A DNA stretch of 25,909 nucleotides from a virus, in the IMG/VR virus record IMGVR_UViG_3300017776_000162, positions 1-25,909 of that record; one strand, given 5' to 3'. A program made the position numbers and the translations under genes. This document shows positions 16,901 to 22,959 of this stretch, piece after piece; position 1 is the first letter of the stretch, and every line of letters starts with the position of its first letter. The notes beneath the pieces are model-generated. The model worked only from the letters and a program-made list of their open reading frames with translations. It did no database searches and was not told the origin of the DNA.

Positions 16901-17774
16901 ACCTAAATCTTGGTCTAACTTTGTTATGCTGCATGAGATTATGCACACAAGGTTTAGAGCAAAAGACCTTGGCTTTAATAAGGAAACTAACGAAGGTTTT
17001 ATTGGATACGAAAACAAAATTAACGAACTGGCTTTTGCTGAGTGGAAAAAGCAATCAAAAGTACGACAGCAAACAGTTGGCGATTTTCGCGCTGCACTAA
17101 ACACTGGAATCCTAAATACAATTATGATGGCAACCCCTGCGGATAGACCAATTATCAGTGATGGCGTTGCTTTTGTACCGTATCGTATTGCCAAGAAGTT
17201 TGGTTACTCGGAAGACAAAAGATATAAAGGTTACTCTCGCATTGAGAATGGCTTCATGGCTTTGCCGTTTCAATTCTACAGCTATACCCTTGCTAACGTA
17301 AACAAGATGGTTGGCGGTATGGCTCACGGTCAAATGAAGAACAGAGTTGTTGGTGTTGCAGCAATGCTTGGCTTGGGTTACTTGTCTGTTAAAGCAAAGA
17401 CTCCAGATTTTGTTTGGGAAGAAATGGAATGGAGGGACAGATTTGCTAGGTCTTACGACTCAAGCGGCTTAACAGCGCTTTACAGTGATTTGTTCTATAC
17501 CTCTATGCATACAAGCTTGGCGCTTGGTGGACCAAATATAACTAATGGATACTTAAGCCCCAAGTTTCCACAAGAACCAAGTATGGCTGATGCAATCACA
17601 GGACTTGCAGGTGCAGGGCCATCTATAACTTACGATATTGGAGCAGGTGCGGCTCAATTTGTTTCTGGCGATTATGGTGAGGGCGCTAAGAATGTATTTA
17701 GGAATCTTCCTTTTACTAGAATGTGGTTCTGGAAGGATGAGATGAATCAAATGACTCGCGCTTGGTCACAGTAA
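13986..17774 (+). CDS. Large ejection protein, gp16-like, with HExxH zincin motif
   Basis: This 1262-aa protein (T7 gp16 is 1318 aa) is the last internal virion gene. Residues about 106-188 form Gly/Ala-rich hydrophobic segments (ALPFGGPTLGIGRSAL and AGAFLFGGAMGGAV), suitable for membrane insertion. Charged coiled-coil-like helices follow, about 195-300 and 450-530. Near residues 900-1020 is a separate module with IKPLEDVFKTPKSWSNFVM, then HEIMH (His983, Glu984, His987) and YENKINELA (Glu1009, Glu1014), the pattern of a gluzincin peptidase. No N-terminal lytic transglycosylase motif like that of T7 gp16 is seen. ATG 13986 overlaps the previous stop (TAATG) with AAAGGGG upstream. An 88-nt gap follows. 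Confidence 0.82.
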   Translation: MVVNPNSFRYGNFDQLSPQDSRQPSFSDTLSASFGYTYDPAYEAFQNRRRFGTVRQEGYNPLEDLGEYSLHAMELRSAVSSEHMIEMKRGIDESLERRRVLGESSFISQLGAGLFDPLNFLALPFGGPTLGIGRSALRVGAGTAAIQAGVEAALIQPYDAVQTSTESAVNVAGAFLFGGAMGGAVSIPITKRAAAYTKIKKSLENQAQALRQIEYASELSADDFGTIGSPELRPLSEVAESDINKKITELTAKQQQLVAAPEEVQLHSATEIQLEEVSAELSLHKREHAIRKLESDGFDQSKMWSMADNVFTDSGFYKFVSTPFKRIIQSNKATASIKEATVRLAGDAGINLVMNTFGFASPLSVHQRASARNGQWVKAHDELIRLFREDVGLSNTSRLDIDPVLAWRSLTNRDDSYGNWLRRINEKRTKKDTNLSDLEKRSIKIVDEFFQKAERELSDVGLIGSTKSITNRLKSVERQFLDLEDSLARMGGDAKFAKLREEDLSRKRYLERQKSELEASLQAFRDEPQELTDNFLPRFWDMGAIKARRGELFEILFKHYSENPTIWMFQNNKWGLVRLKTDRGSIEKRVNETIDTILGDKNPTDEANIGFGYGRSKHFRHRQVDIPNELVWDFIVQDPIAIMKTYTARVAPRLEFRKQFGGDVDDVVYKLRRDMVAKGFSEDQINKDMKDFMILYDRIAGAVLDNPSALSQRTAYIMKEAASLNYMGGAWAAAIPEFGRIIMEHDGGVMVKAMQGMLDKEVLAASAAETRMSGESVDIVRGTAHVRLVDDMANNVDAGELWNKARNAYYVLNGLGPVTQISKMLDGMARAHTIIERSVKLLEGKATEFEKTWLARNGINDEAALEIAKAPWQKSDSGLILANTEQWLDSIYVPEIDGKRVNIIEAKEDGSPVGTQGVGADGESIYVPARYNEKSNTIFFDREYIEGKFFENKVWLNPRREGIKPLEDVFKTPKSWSNFVMLHEIMHTRFRAKDLGFNKETNEGFIGYENKINELAFAEWKKQSKVRQQTVGDFRAALNTGILNTIMMATPADRPIISDGVAFVPYRIAKKFGYSEDKRYKGYSRIENGFMALPFQFYSYTLANVNKMVGGMAHGQMKNRVVGVAAMLGLGYLSVKAKTPDFVWEEMEWRDRFARSYDSSGLTALYSDLFYTSMHTSLALGGPNITNGYLSPKFPQEPSMADAITGLAGAGPSITYDIGAGAAQFVSGDYGEGAKNVFRNLPFTRMWFWKDEMNQMTRAWSQ

Positions 17775-17788
17775 TTTGTGATAGTTTA

Positions 17789-17799
17789 TTTGTGCGTTG
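17789..17799 (+). repeat. TTTGTGCRTTG element, copy 3
   Basis: TTTGTGCGTTG lies in the 88-nt gap between the gp16-like gene and the adhesin module, followed by a T-rich stretch (17801-17816). A start point for fibre-gene transcription here would be sensible, but no canonical promoter boxes are evident. Confidence 0.25.
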
Positions 17800-17862
17800 A
17801 TGTTTCTTTGTTTTTGTAGAACAAGGAATAAACTGGTGGCTAACAGCTAAAGGAAAGTAGAA

Positions 17863-18288
17863 ATGGCTAGCTTTGTAAAAGTAAATGACTTTGTAGAGTA
17901 TGCAGTCGAGGCTATGAACCTCGGAAGCGATACTCTGATTGTCGCTCTATCGAATACAGACCCAACTGCGGGGACAAATGTTACAGCAGACGGAAACGGT
18001 GTATTAGCTAATATATCACAGATTAGTTACACAAACTTGTCGTCAAGAACTCTGGCAAGTGTAACAAGCGCTCAGTCATCTGGCACATATAAGCTTGGTG
18101 CAGCCGATTTGACGCTAACTGCATCTGGTGGTTCTGTAGCAGCATTTCGTTATGTGGTTATTTACAATGACACTGTAACAAACGATCCTGTTATTGGCTA
18201 TTATGATTATGGAAGCTCACTGACACTCAATGACGGTGATACTTTTACAATCGACATTGGCTCTAATGGAATCCTAACCCTCGCATAA
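17863..18288 (+). CDS. Tail fibre-associated structural protein
   Basis: This 141-aa beta-rich protein starts MASFVKVNDFVEYAVEAMNL at ATG 17863 behind AAAGGAAA. The pattern VNDFVE-A-EAMNLGSDTL-VALSNT near the start and FRYVVIYNDT---DP-IGYYDYGS-LTL-DG near the end is one I recognise from small structural proteins next to tail fibre genes in many phages. The second half resembles fibre end domains. It is the first gene of the adhesin block, 88 nt after the ejection proteins. It is probably a tail or fibre-network component. A precise function is not known. Confidence 0.75.
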   Translation: MASFVKVNDFVEYAVEAMNLGSDTLIVALSNTDPTAGTNVTADGNGVLANISQISYTNLSSRTLASVTSAQSSGTYKLGAADLTLTASGGSVAAFRYVVIYNDTVTNDPVIGYYDYGSSLTLNDGDTFTIDIGSNGILTLA

Positions 18289-18299
18289 AGGGTATAAAA

Positions 18300-18623
18300 A
18301 TGGCTAACGTAAAAATATCAGGGCTTACTGCGGCTTCTTCTGTAGTTGATGCAAACCAATTTGAGATTAATGAGGCCGGAACATCTAAGCGTGTTACGGC
18401 TGCTCAAATCAAAACATATGTTGGTGGTGGTGGTGGCTTGTTTAAAGGTGAGAATGGTGAAACTGGCAGTAGTGCAGGAGACATCTTTAGGATCAATGAA
18501 CAAACCTTAAACACTAGCACAACAATCGACGCAGACGAAAATGCTAATGCAACTGGTCCATTAACTATTGCATCGGGTGTTACTCTGACTGTCACATCAG
18601 GGGGGAACTTGTCCATTGTCTGA
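18300..18623 (+). CDS. Small tail fibre protein (MANVKISGLTAA type)
   Basis: ATG 18300 follows AAAGGG (18287-18292) that begins inside the previous stop codon. The 107-aa product starts MANVKISGLTAASSVVDANQ, then FEINEAGTSKRVTAAQIKTYV, the N-terminal pattern of many phage fibre proteins. A short glycine run (GGGGGL) follows, then a Thr/Asn-rich beta region. Its last 8 nt overlap the next gene. It is probably a fibre attachment or stalk piece. Confidence 0.75.
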   Translation: MANVKISGLTAASSVVDANQFEINEAGTSKRVTAAQIKTYVGGGGGLFKGENGETGSSAGDIFRINEQTLNTSTTIDADENANATGPLTIASGVTLTVTSGGNLSIV

Positions 18624-18993
18624 GATTAGAGCAAATACAATAAGTGCTGCGAATGGTACTGGCCCTGTTGCGTTGACGAAGCAAAGTGCTGCGCAACACT
18701 TTTCACTTGTTGTGGCAAGCAATACTATAAACAAAAGCCTCAATCTTGCGTCAATCGTGGACGAGGGAACAGGACGCATAAAGTATAATTTTACCAATGC
18801 TTTCGATAGCAGATGGTATGCTTATGCAAGCCACAACATGGATGGCGGCGGTCATAACGATGGTTCTGGAGCAAACACCTCAGATAGTGACACTCCAACA
18901 GCTTCCGTCATGTACGTTTTTACGCACCACAACGGCTCTGCAAATGACAGTGAAGGCGGTGTTGGTCTGACTGTAACAGGAGACTTAGCATGA
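18616..18993 (+). CDS. Tail tip/fibre module protein 1
   Basis: The start is taken as TTG 18616, with GGGGGAAC (18601-18608) upstream; no ATG gives the conserved N-terminus. The 125-aa product begins MSEIRANTISAANGTGPVAL and then carries a beta domain ending in a His/Asp/Gly-rich stretch (ASHNMDGGGHNDG). It ends in GDLA. It belongs with the next two genes: all start MS-(I/L)-V--I, carry one beta domain and finish in GDLA at an identical DNA seam. It is probably a host-recognition tip or fibre-associated protein. Confidence 0.72.
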   Translation: MSEIRANTISAANGTGPVALTKQSAAQHFSLVVASNTINKSLNLASIVDEGTGRIKYNFTNAFDSRWYAYASHNMDGGGHNDGSGANTSDSDTPTASVMYVFTHHNGSANDSEGGVGLTVTGDLA

Positions 18994-18997
18994 GTAC
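18979..18997 (+). repeat. Seam repeat GGAGACTTAGCATGAGTAC, copy 1
   Basis: This 19-nt element holds the Shine-Dalgarno GGAG, the last codons of module 1 (GDLA), the ATGA overlap and the first codons of module 2. It is identical to 19326-19344, and its first 15 nt recur at 19718-19732. Confidence 0.85.
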
Positions 18998-19340
18998 CAT
19001 CACGGTCACCAACATAAAAGCCACAGGGGAAACAGCTAGTCGTGCAGTGTCAGGGGTTGCTGTTGCTTGGATATATTTTAACGGGTCTGGTACGGTTGCA
19101 ATACAAGATAGCTCTGGTGTTTCAAGCCTCACAGATAACAGCACAGGAAACTACAATGTAAACTTATCCAACAATATGACTAGCACATCATATTGTTGGT
19201 CGGCTGCAAATAATAATTATCATCAAGCTACCTCAACAGTCAGAACCGTTTCGTCATTTAATTTGCAATCATATAACTCTAGTCATTCGATTGCAGATGC
19301 AACTGTATATAACTCTCAAGTTAATGGAGACTTAGCATGA
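18990..19340 (+). CDS. Tail tip/fibre module protein 2
   Basis: This 116-aa protein starts at ATG 18990 in the ATGA overlap. Its beta domain has VAWIYFNGSGTVAIQDS, then VSSLTDNSTGNYNVNLSNNM, a sequence type I know from phage tail tip and fibre proteins (pattern KAW-NFNGTG---I-DS-NVSS-TD-GTG-Y-VNF). It ends in VNGDLA. It is paralogous to the following gene and more distantly to the preceding one, and is flanked on both sides by the identical seam repeat. It probably contributes to receptor binding or fibre decoration. Confidence 0.78.
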   Translation: MSTITVTNIKATGETASRAVSGVAVAWIYFNGSGTVAIQDSSGVSSLTDNSTGNYNVNLSNNMTSTSYCWSAANNNYHQATSTVRTVSSFNLQSYNSSHSIADATVYNSQVNGDLA

Positions 19341-19344
19341 GTAC
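19326..19344 (+). repeat. Seam repeat GGAGACTTAGCATGAGTAC, copy 2
   Basis: This copy is identical over 19 nt to 18979-18997 and spans the joint of modules 2 and 3. It again combines Shine-Dalgarno, end codons, ATGA overlap and the first codons of the next gene. Confidence 0.85.
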
Positions 19345-19732
19345 ACTAAATGTTTCCAACATCACAGACGGAACAACGACAGTCGGCACTAGCTATGTGG
19401 TCAATGGGTCAGCTAAGGCTTGGTGTACTTTCAATCAACAGACCCCCGCAATATCAGACAGTATTAACACAAGCAGCTTAACCGATAGCTCAAATGGTCA
19501 AGGTGATTTAAATTGGACAAGTGCAATGTCCAACACATTGTATACTGCCCCATCTCAAACTAGTTATGTTTCGGGTTCTGGGTCTTATTGTATAACTCTT
19601 GGTGATGCTGAAGGTTACTCAAATAGAACAGTTTCAAAATGGTATTTTAGAAACGTATACGCAGACCATTCAAGTAGTGGTTTCTATGACTCAACTAAGG
19701 GGCAAGTTACAATCCACGGAGACTTAGCATGA
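19337..19732 (+). CDS. Tail tip/fibre module protein 3
   Basis: This 131-aa protein starts MSTLNVSNITDGTTTVGTSY at ATG 19337 (ATGA overlap). The domain NGSAKAWCTFNQQTPAISDS, then NTSSLTDSSNGQGDLNWTSA, parallels module 2 position by position. It ends in IHGDLA at the third copy of the seam. The body is diverged from module 2 while the edges are conserved, as expected for an exchangeable recognition module. A fibre or tip role is inferred. Confidence 0.78.
   Translation: MSTLNVSNITDGTTTVGTSYVVNGSAKAWCTFNQQTPAISDSINTSSLTDSSNGQGDLNWTSAMSNTLYTAPSQTSYVSGSGSYCITLGDAEGYSNRTVSKWYFRNVYADHSSSGFYDSTKGQVTIHGDLA
19718..19732 (+). repeat. Seam repeat GGAGACTTAGCATGA, copy 3
   Basis: This is the same 15-nt core at the end of module 3. 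It is followed by CCCACG rather than GTAC because the next gene is of another family. Confidence 0.85.
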
Positions 19733-20142
19733 CCCACGAACACCTATGGGATAGACTAGCCGAAGCTAAGAGCCGTCTTGCGCCAGTGCAAAGCAAGTAT
19801 CGTGTGGTCTTTGAAGACCCTGTCACACCTGACGAACCTGCCAAGGTGCTTGTGCCTGATCCAAACTGGATGGCTGCTGCACTAGAGGGCAACATCCTGC
19901 CACCGATAGACACCTATCAGCGTGACAGAGATGTGGCTGATGGAGAACGAAAAGAACATCCATACGCAGAACCCATTGGCCCAATGTCAGAAGAAAAAGC
20001 CATTGAGTATCTCATAATGAAAGACATCTGCCCCTCTGTGTGGCGAGATTACAAAGGAAACAGAACGATAATGCGGATCGTCCCTGTTGAACTAATACCA
20101 ACTGACCGCAGCTTTAGAAACGCATGGAGAATTGCAGCATGA
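19729..20142 (+). CDS. Tail/fibre accessory protein with C-terminal PTDRSFRNAW
   Basis: This 137-aa protein starts MTHEHLWDRLAEAKSRLAPV in an ATGA overlap with module 3. The middle has VLVPDPNWMAAALEGN and a mostly helical, charged region. The C-terminus carries PTDRSFRNAW (residues 124-133), a motif of small proteins beside phage fibre genes and repeated in the next gene. Base composition looks richer in G and C than the flanking fibre genes. It is probably a fibre assembly or attachment protein; it may be a relic of a larger single protein (see the next entry). Confidence 0.72.
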   Translation: MTHEHLWDRLAEAKSRLAPVQSKYRVVFEDPVTPDEPAKVLVPDPNWMAAALEGNILPPIDTYQRDRDVADGERKEHPYAEPIGPMSEEKAIEYLIMKDICPSVWRDYKGNRTIMRIVPVELIPTDRSFRNAWRIAA

Positions 20143-20486
20143 CAACCTACATCAATATCAACGGAGATGTTCGTGATGCGTCATCTCTTACAGTTCCAAC
20201 TGACCGCACCTTTCGGGGCGCTTGGGCTTTCAACGAGGCGGTCATTGAAGTGGACATGGCGAAGGCCAGAGACATCCACAAAGACAACCTTCGTGCAGAA
20301 CGCAAGCCACGTTTGGAAGCACTGGACGTGTCTTACATGAAAGCTCTGGAAGCTGGCTCTGGCGCAGATGCTGTTGCAGCGCAGAAAGCAACGCTTCGTA
20401 ACATCACGGCTGACAGTCGTATCGCAGGGGCAAGCACACCCGATGCGCTAAAGGCTCTGACACTGGCTGCTCTGCTCGGAGAGTAA
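20139..20486 (+). CDS. Phage tail protein with N-terminal PTDRTFRGAW
   Basis: I take ATG 20139 (ATGA overlap, GGAG at 20126-20129) rather than the in-frame upstream start inside the previous gene. The 115-aa product begins MTTYININGDVRDASSLTVP, then TDRTFRGAWAF (from residue 21), a VDMAKARDIHKDNLRAERKP helix and a second helix containing DVSYMKALEAGS. This DR-FR-AW, D--KARDIH-D--R order is common in uncharacterised phage tail proteins. GC content again looks raised. It is probably fibre- or tail-associated; function unknown. Confidence 0.78.
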   Translation: MTTYININGDVRDASSLTVPTDRTFRGAWAFNEAVIEVDMAKARDIHKDNLRAERKPRLEALDVSYMKALEAGSGADAVAAQKATLRNITADSRIAGASTPDALKALTLAALLGE

Positions 20487-20491
20487 ACTAA

Positions 20492-22417
20492 ATGGCCAAT
20501 GGATTCCGCATAACGGAAGCATCAGACACTCGTATTCTTGAGAATGGGGATACAAGGGTAACTGAAAGATTCTTTCCAATTTCAGTTGATGCGGGATCAT
20601 TTAGCCTTACTGGTCAGGCTGTTTCATTAAGTGTAAATATAAAGGTTGCCTTAGCTTCAGGTTCATTTGCCTTAACAGGTAATGCAGCAGACTTAGATAA
20701 AGCAGTAAAAGTATCTGCATCAAATGGCAGTTTCACTTTAACAGGGCAATCAACAGGTCTAAATAAAGCTCAAAAAATAAGCGCGTTGAATGGCAGCTTT
20801 GCGCTTACAGGTCAGCCAGTTGATCTAAACAAATCGCCTAAGATGAGCGCAAGCAATGGCTCATTTACTTTAACTGGGCAATCTGTTTCTTTAGCAAAAG
20901 CCCTTAACATAACCGCATCCAGTGGCACTTTTGCTTTAAGTTTGCAGGGTGCAGGGAAGCTTATTACAGAGGTTGCTCCAAACGGCAGCTTCACTATTAC
21001 GGGCCAAGATGTTGGATTTACAAAGTCACTTAACTTATCTGTTTCTAACGGCTCTTTCTCTGTAACAGGCCGACCCTTAACATTTGGAAATGCTTACTCT
21101 TTATCTGCGGCTTCAGGTACATTTAGCCTTTCTGGGCAAGCTATTATATTTAAGAAGTCTTTAAACATTGCAGCTAATAATGGCTCTTTTGTTGTTTCTG
21201 GAAAAGATGCAGGATTAAATGCTGCTAAGAAAATAGAAGCAGAGCGCGGTACGTTTAGTTTATCTGGGCAAGCTGTAAGCTTTAGCAGCACCAAAGTGCT
21301 AACGCTAAGTGTTGCTAATGGCGCATTTACTTTAAGCGGTCAAGAAATAGACATAGATATTTCTGAGGGCTTTTCATCAGGATCGTTCTTACTTTCAGGC
21401 CAAACTGTTACGCTTAAAAAGTCAGTTAAATTAGAAGCAGAGCGCGGCGCTTTTACTTTATCTGGTCAAGCAGTTGGTTTTGAGCAGACTGAAGCAGCCA
21501 AACTAGATGCTGCAAACGGATCGTTTACTCTATCAGGGCAAGCAGCAAACCTAAACAGAGAGATCAATCTAACTGCTGACTCTGGCTCTATCTCTCTTTC
21601 TGGGCAAGCCGTTGGCTTAGAGAGAGGCGAGTTAGTTTCATTTGCTAGTGGTTCGTTTACCCTAACAGGGCAGTCAGTAACCTTATCCCGCGCTATAAAG
21701 TTAAGCATTGGTTCAGGATCATTTACTGCAACAGGGCAGTCAATTAATTTCATTAAAGGCAAATCTCTAACAGCCAATAATGGTTCATTCTCACTTTCAG
21801 GTCAGTCTGTTGATTTAAAGAAAGCATTAATTCTTTCACTTGATAGCGGTTCATTTGTTCTTAGTGGGCAGAGCGCGTCTATTGGTCTTGGCAAAAACAT
21901 AACAGCTTCAAATGGTTTGTTTGTTTTAACAGGTCAGTCAGCTAATTTAGATGAAACCAAAAAATTAACGGTTAGCAATGGATCGTTTTCTATTTCAGGT
22001 CAATCTGTTGATTTGAAAAAAACGTTAGTGCTTTCACTTGATACAGATGATCGGATTACTGAAGATTTAAACACTCGCATTACGGAGAGTGGAGATAGAC
22101 GAGTAACATCAGGTGGTGTTGGTTCATTTGTACTTACTGGTCAAAGCGCAAGCATTGGCCTTGGCAAAGAAATAACGGCCTCAAATGGTTCATTTACTTT
22201 AACAGGTCAGATTGTTTTATTTGTTGTCCCATCTGAAGCTTCAAGGGCTGATGATGGCGCAAATGATATAGTTATTGTTGATGGTGCGGCTCAAGCTATG
22301 GTAGACGCAAGCCCCAATAGCGTAGTTATTTTTGGCAGTGAATCTATGGCTGTAGTAAATGTAGATCACAATGACATAATTATTCACGACGATATAGTGT
22401 TTGCCAATGCTGCTTAG
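20492..22417 (+). CDS. Repetitive tail fibre/adhesin (GSFTLTGQ repeats)
   Basis: This 641-aa protein opens with an RITEASDTRILENGDTRVTE motif (residues 6-25), then about 24 copies of a 22-aa beta repeat with consensus NGSFTLTGQSVSL plus about nine linker residues (residues about 34-577). A second RITE-type module (RITEDLNTRITESGDRRVT, residues 521-539) is inserted between two repeats. The C-terminus is an acidic beta region (VDHNDIIIHDDIVFANAA). This is the arrangement of a long beta-structured fibre shaft or adhesin on the virion surface. The start at ATG 20492 lies 5 nt after the previous stop. The 66-bp repeats can recombine, so length may vary between related phages. Confidence 0.85.
   Translation: MANGFRITEASDTRILENGDTRVTERFFPISVDAGSFSLTGQAVSLSVNIKVALASGSFALTGNAADLDKAVKVSASNGSFTLTGQSTGLNKAQKISALNGSFALTGQPVDLNKSPKMSASNGSFTLTGQSVSLAKALNITASSGTFALSLQGAGKLITEVAPNGSFTITGQDVGFTKSLNLSVSNGSFSVTGRPLTFGNAYSLSAASGTFSLSGQAIIFKKSLNIAANNGSFVVSGKDAGLNAAKKIEAERGTFSLSGQAVSFSSTKVLTLSVANGAFTLSGQEIDIDISEGFSSGSFLLSGQTVTLKKSVKLEAERGAFTLSGQAVGFEQTEAAKLDAANGSFTLSGQAANLNREINLTADSGSISLSGQAVGLERGELVSFASGSFTLTGQSVTLSRAIKLSIGSGSFTATGQSINFIKGKSLTANNGSFSLSGQSVDLKKALILSLDSGSFVLSGQSASIGLGKNITASNGLFVLTGQSANLDETKKLTVSNGSFSISGQSVDLKKTLVLSLDTDDRITEDLNTRITESGDRRVTSGGVGSFVLTGQSASIGLGKEITASNGSFTLTGQIVLFVVPSEASRADDGANDIVIVDGAAQAMVDASPNSVVIFGSESMAVVNVDHNDIIIHDDIVFANAA
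20591..22222 (+). repeat. 66-bp tandem coding repeats, about 24 units
   Basis: The 22-codon unit is diverged at DNA level and obvious at protein level (GSF-L-GQ in nearly every unit; unit 6, GTFALSLQG, is degenerate). Some units are related at distance three: the unit at Arg252 and the one at Arg318 share a 16-nt identity (TAGAAGCAGAGCGCGG), and units from Asn430 resemble those from Asn496. This implies duplication of 198-bp blocks. Confidence 0.88.
22043..22120 (+). other. RITE-type module inserted inside the fibre repeats
   Basis: The segment from Thr518 to Val543 replaces one residue at a repeat boundary: the parallel position reads LSLD-S-GSF, and here LSLD-(26 aa)-GSF. It contains RITEDLNTRITESGDRRVT, the same design as the N-terminus of the protein. 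Confidence 0.75.
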
Positions 22418-22447
22418 ATTGTTGTAGATATAATTAGGAGATGCGTG

Positions 22448-22771
22448 ATGACATTCTACATAAAACAAAATGACACAAGACCCATCTTATCTGCCACGTT
22501 AATAAATAGCGATGGAAGTGTGCCGACTTTATCAGGTGCGGCTGTATCTTTTAAGATGCGGAAGTCTGGAGCAAGCTCTACCACAGTAAATGATTCGGCT
22601 GCTATTAGTGACGCAACAACAGGTGAGGTTAGTTACACTTGGTCAGGCTCAGACACAGCAACTGTTGGTAGCTACGAAGGAGAGTTCCAAGTTACCTTTG
22701 CTGCGGGTGGTGTTCAGACTTTTCCTAATAGTAACTACATAGAAATAGAAGTTGTGGATGATATAGCATGA
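22448..22771 (+). CDS. BppU-like baseplate/tail beta-domain protein
   Basis: I choose ATG 22448 (107 aa), 7 nt after AGGAG (22436-22440), over GTG 22445. The product starts MTFYIKQNDTRPILSATLIN and has AAVSFKMRKSGA, ATTGEVSYTWSGSDT and GSYEGEFQVTFAAGGVQTFP. This is the pattern of the N-terminal beta-sandwich of the BppU family, which in Gram-positive phages attaches receptor-binding proteins. In podoviruses it probably serves as a fibre or tail accessory. The stop overlaps the next gene (ATGA). Confidence 0.78.
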   Translation: MTFYIKQNDTRPILSATLINSDGSVPTLSGAAVSFKMRKSGASSTTVNDSAAISDATTGEVSYTWSGSDTATVGSYEGEFQVTFAAGGVQTFPNSNYIEIEVVDDIA

Positions 22772-22959
22772 CCAAACAAACTGTAGCATCAGCGCATCAG
22801 CGTATCGACAAGATAGAAAAGCAGATTATTGCTATGAAAACTGAAATGGACATACAGTTTAAGGATTTGTTTAACCGCGTCAAAAGAATAGAAGCTATTC
22901 TAATTGGCAGTAGCGCATTTATAATTGTGCTTCTTTTGCGGATGACAATGACAGGCTAA
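22768..22959 (+). CDS. Small coiled-coil plus TM protein (XhlA-like)
   Basis: This 63-aa protein has an amphipathic, charged coiled coil (residues about 8-44, HQRIDKIEKQIIAMKTEMDI) and one C-terminal membrane span (ILIGSSAFIIVLLLRM, residues about 44-59). That layout resembles XhlA-type haemolysins that accompany holins. Start and stop overlap both neighbours (ATGA 22768, TAATG 22957). Its place at the head of the lysis cassette fits a holin partner or membrane anchor, but the match is architectural only. Confidence 0.68.
   Translation: MTKQTVASAHQRIDKIEKQIIAMKTEMDIQFKDLFNRVKRIEAILIGSSAFIIVLLLRMTMTG

Noticed and set aside
16658-17194. Long antisense open frame (178 codons) in the gp16-like gene
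   Set aside because: It is fully inside a coding region with strong protein motifs, and its product looks like a shadow with no recognisable domain.
20591-22222. CRISPR-like periodic repeat
   Set aside because: The periodicity is 66 bp, in frame throughout, diverged at DNA level, and codes for fibre repeats.
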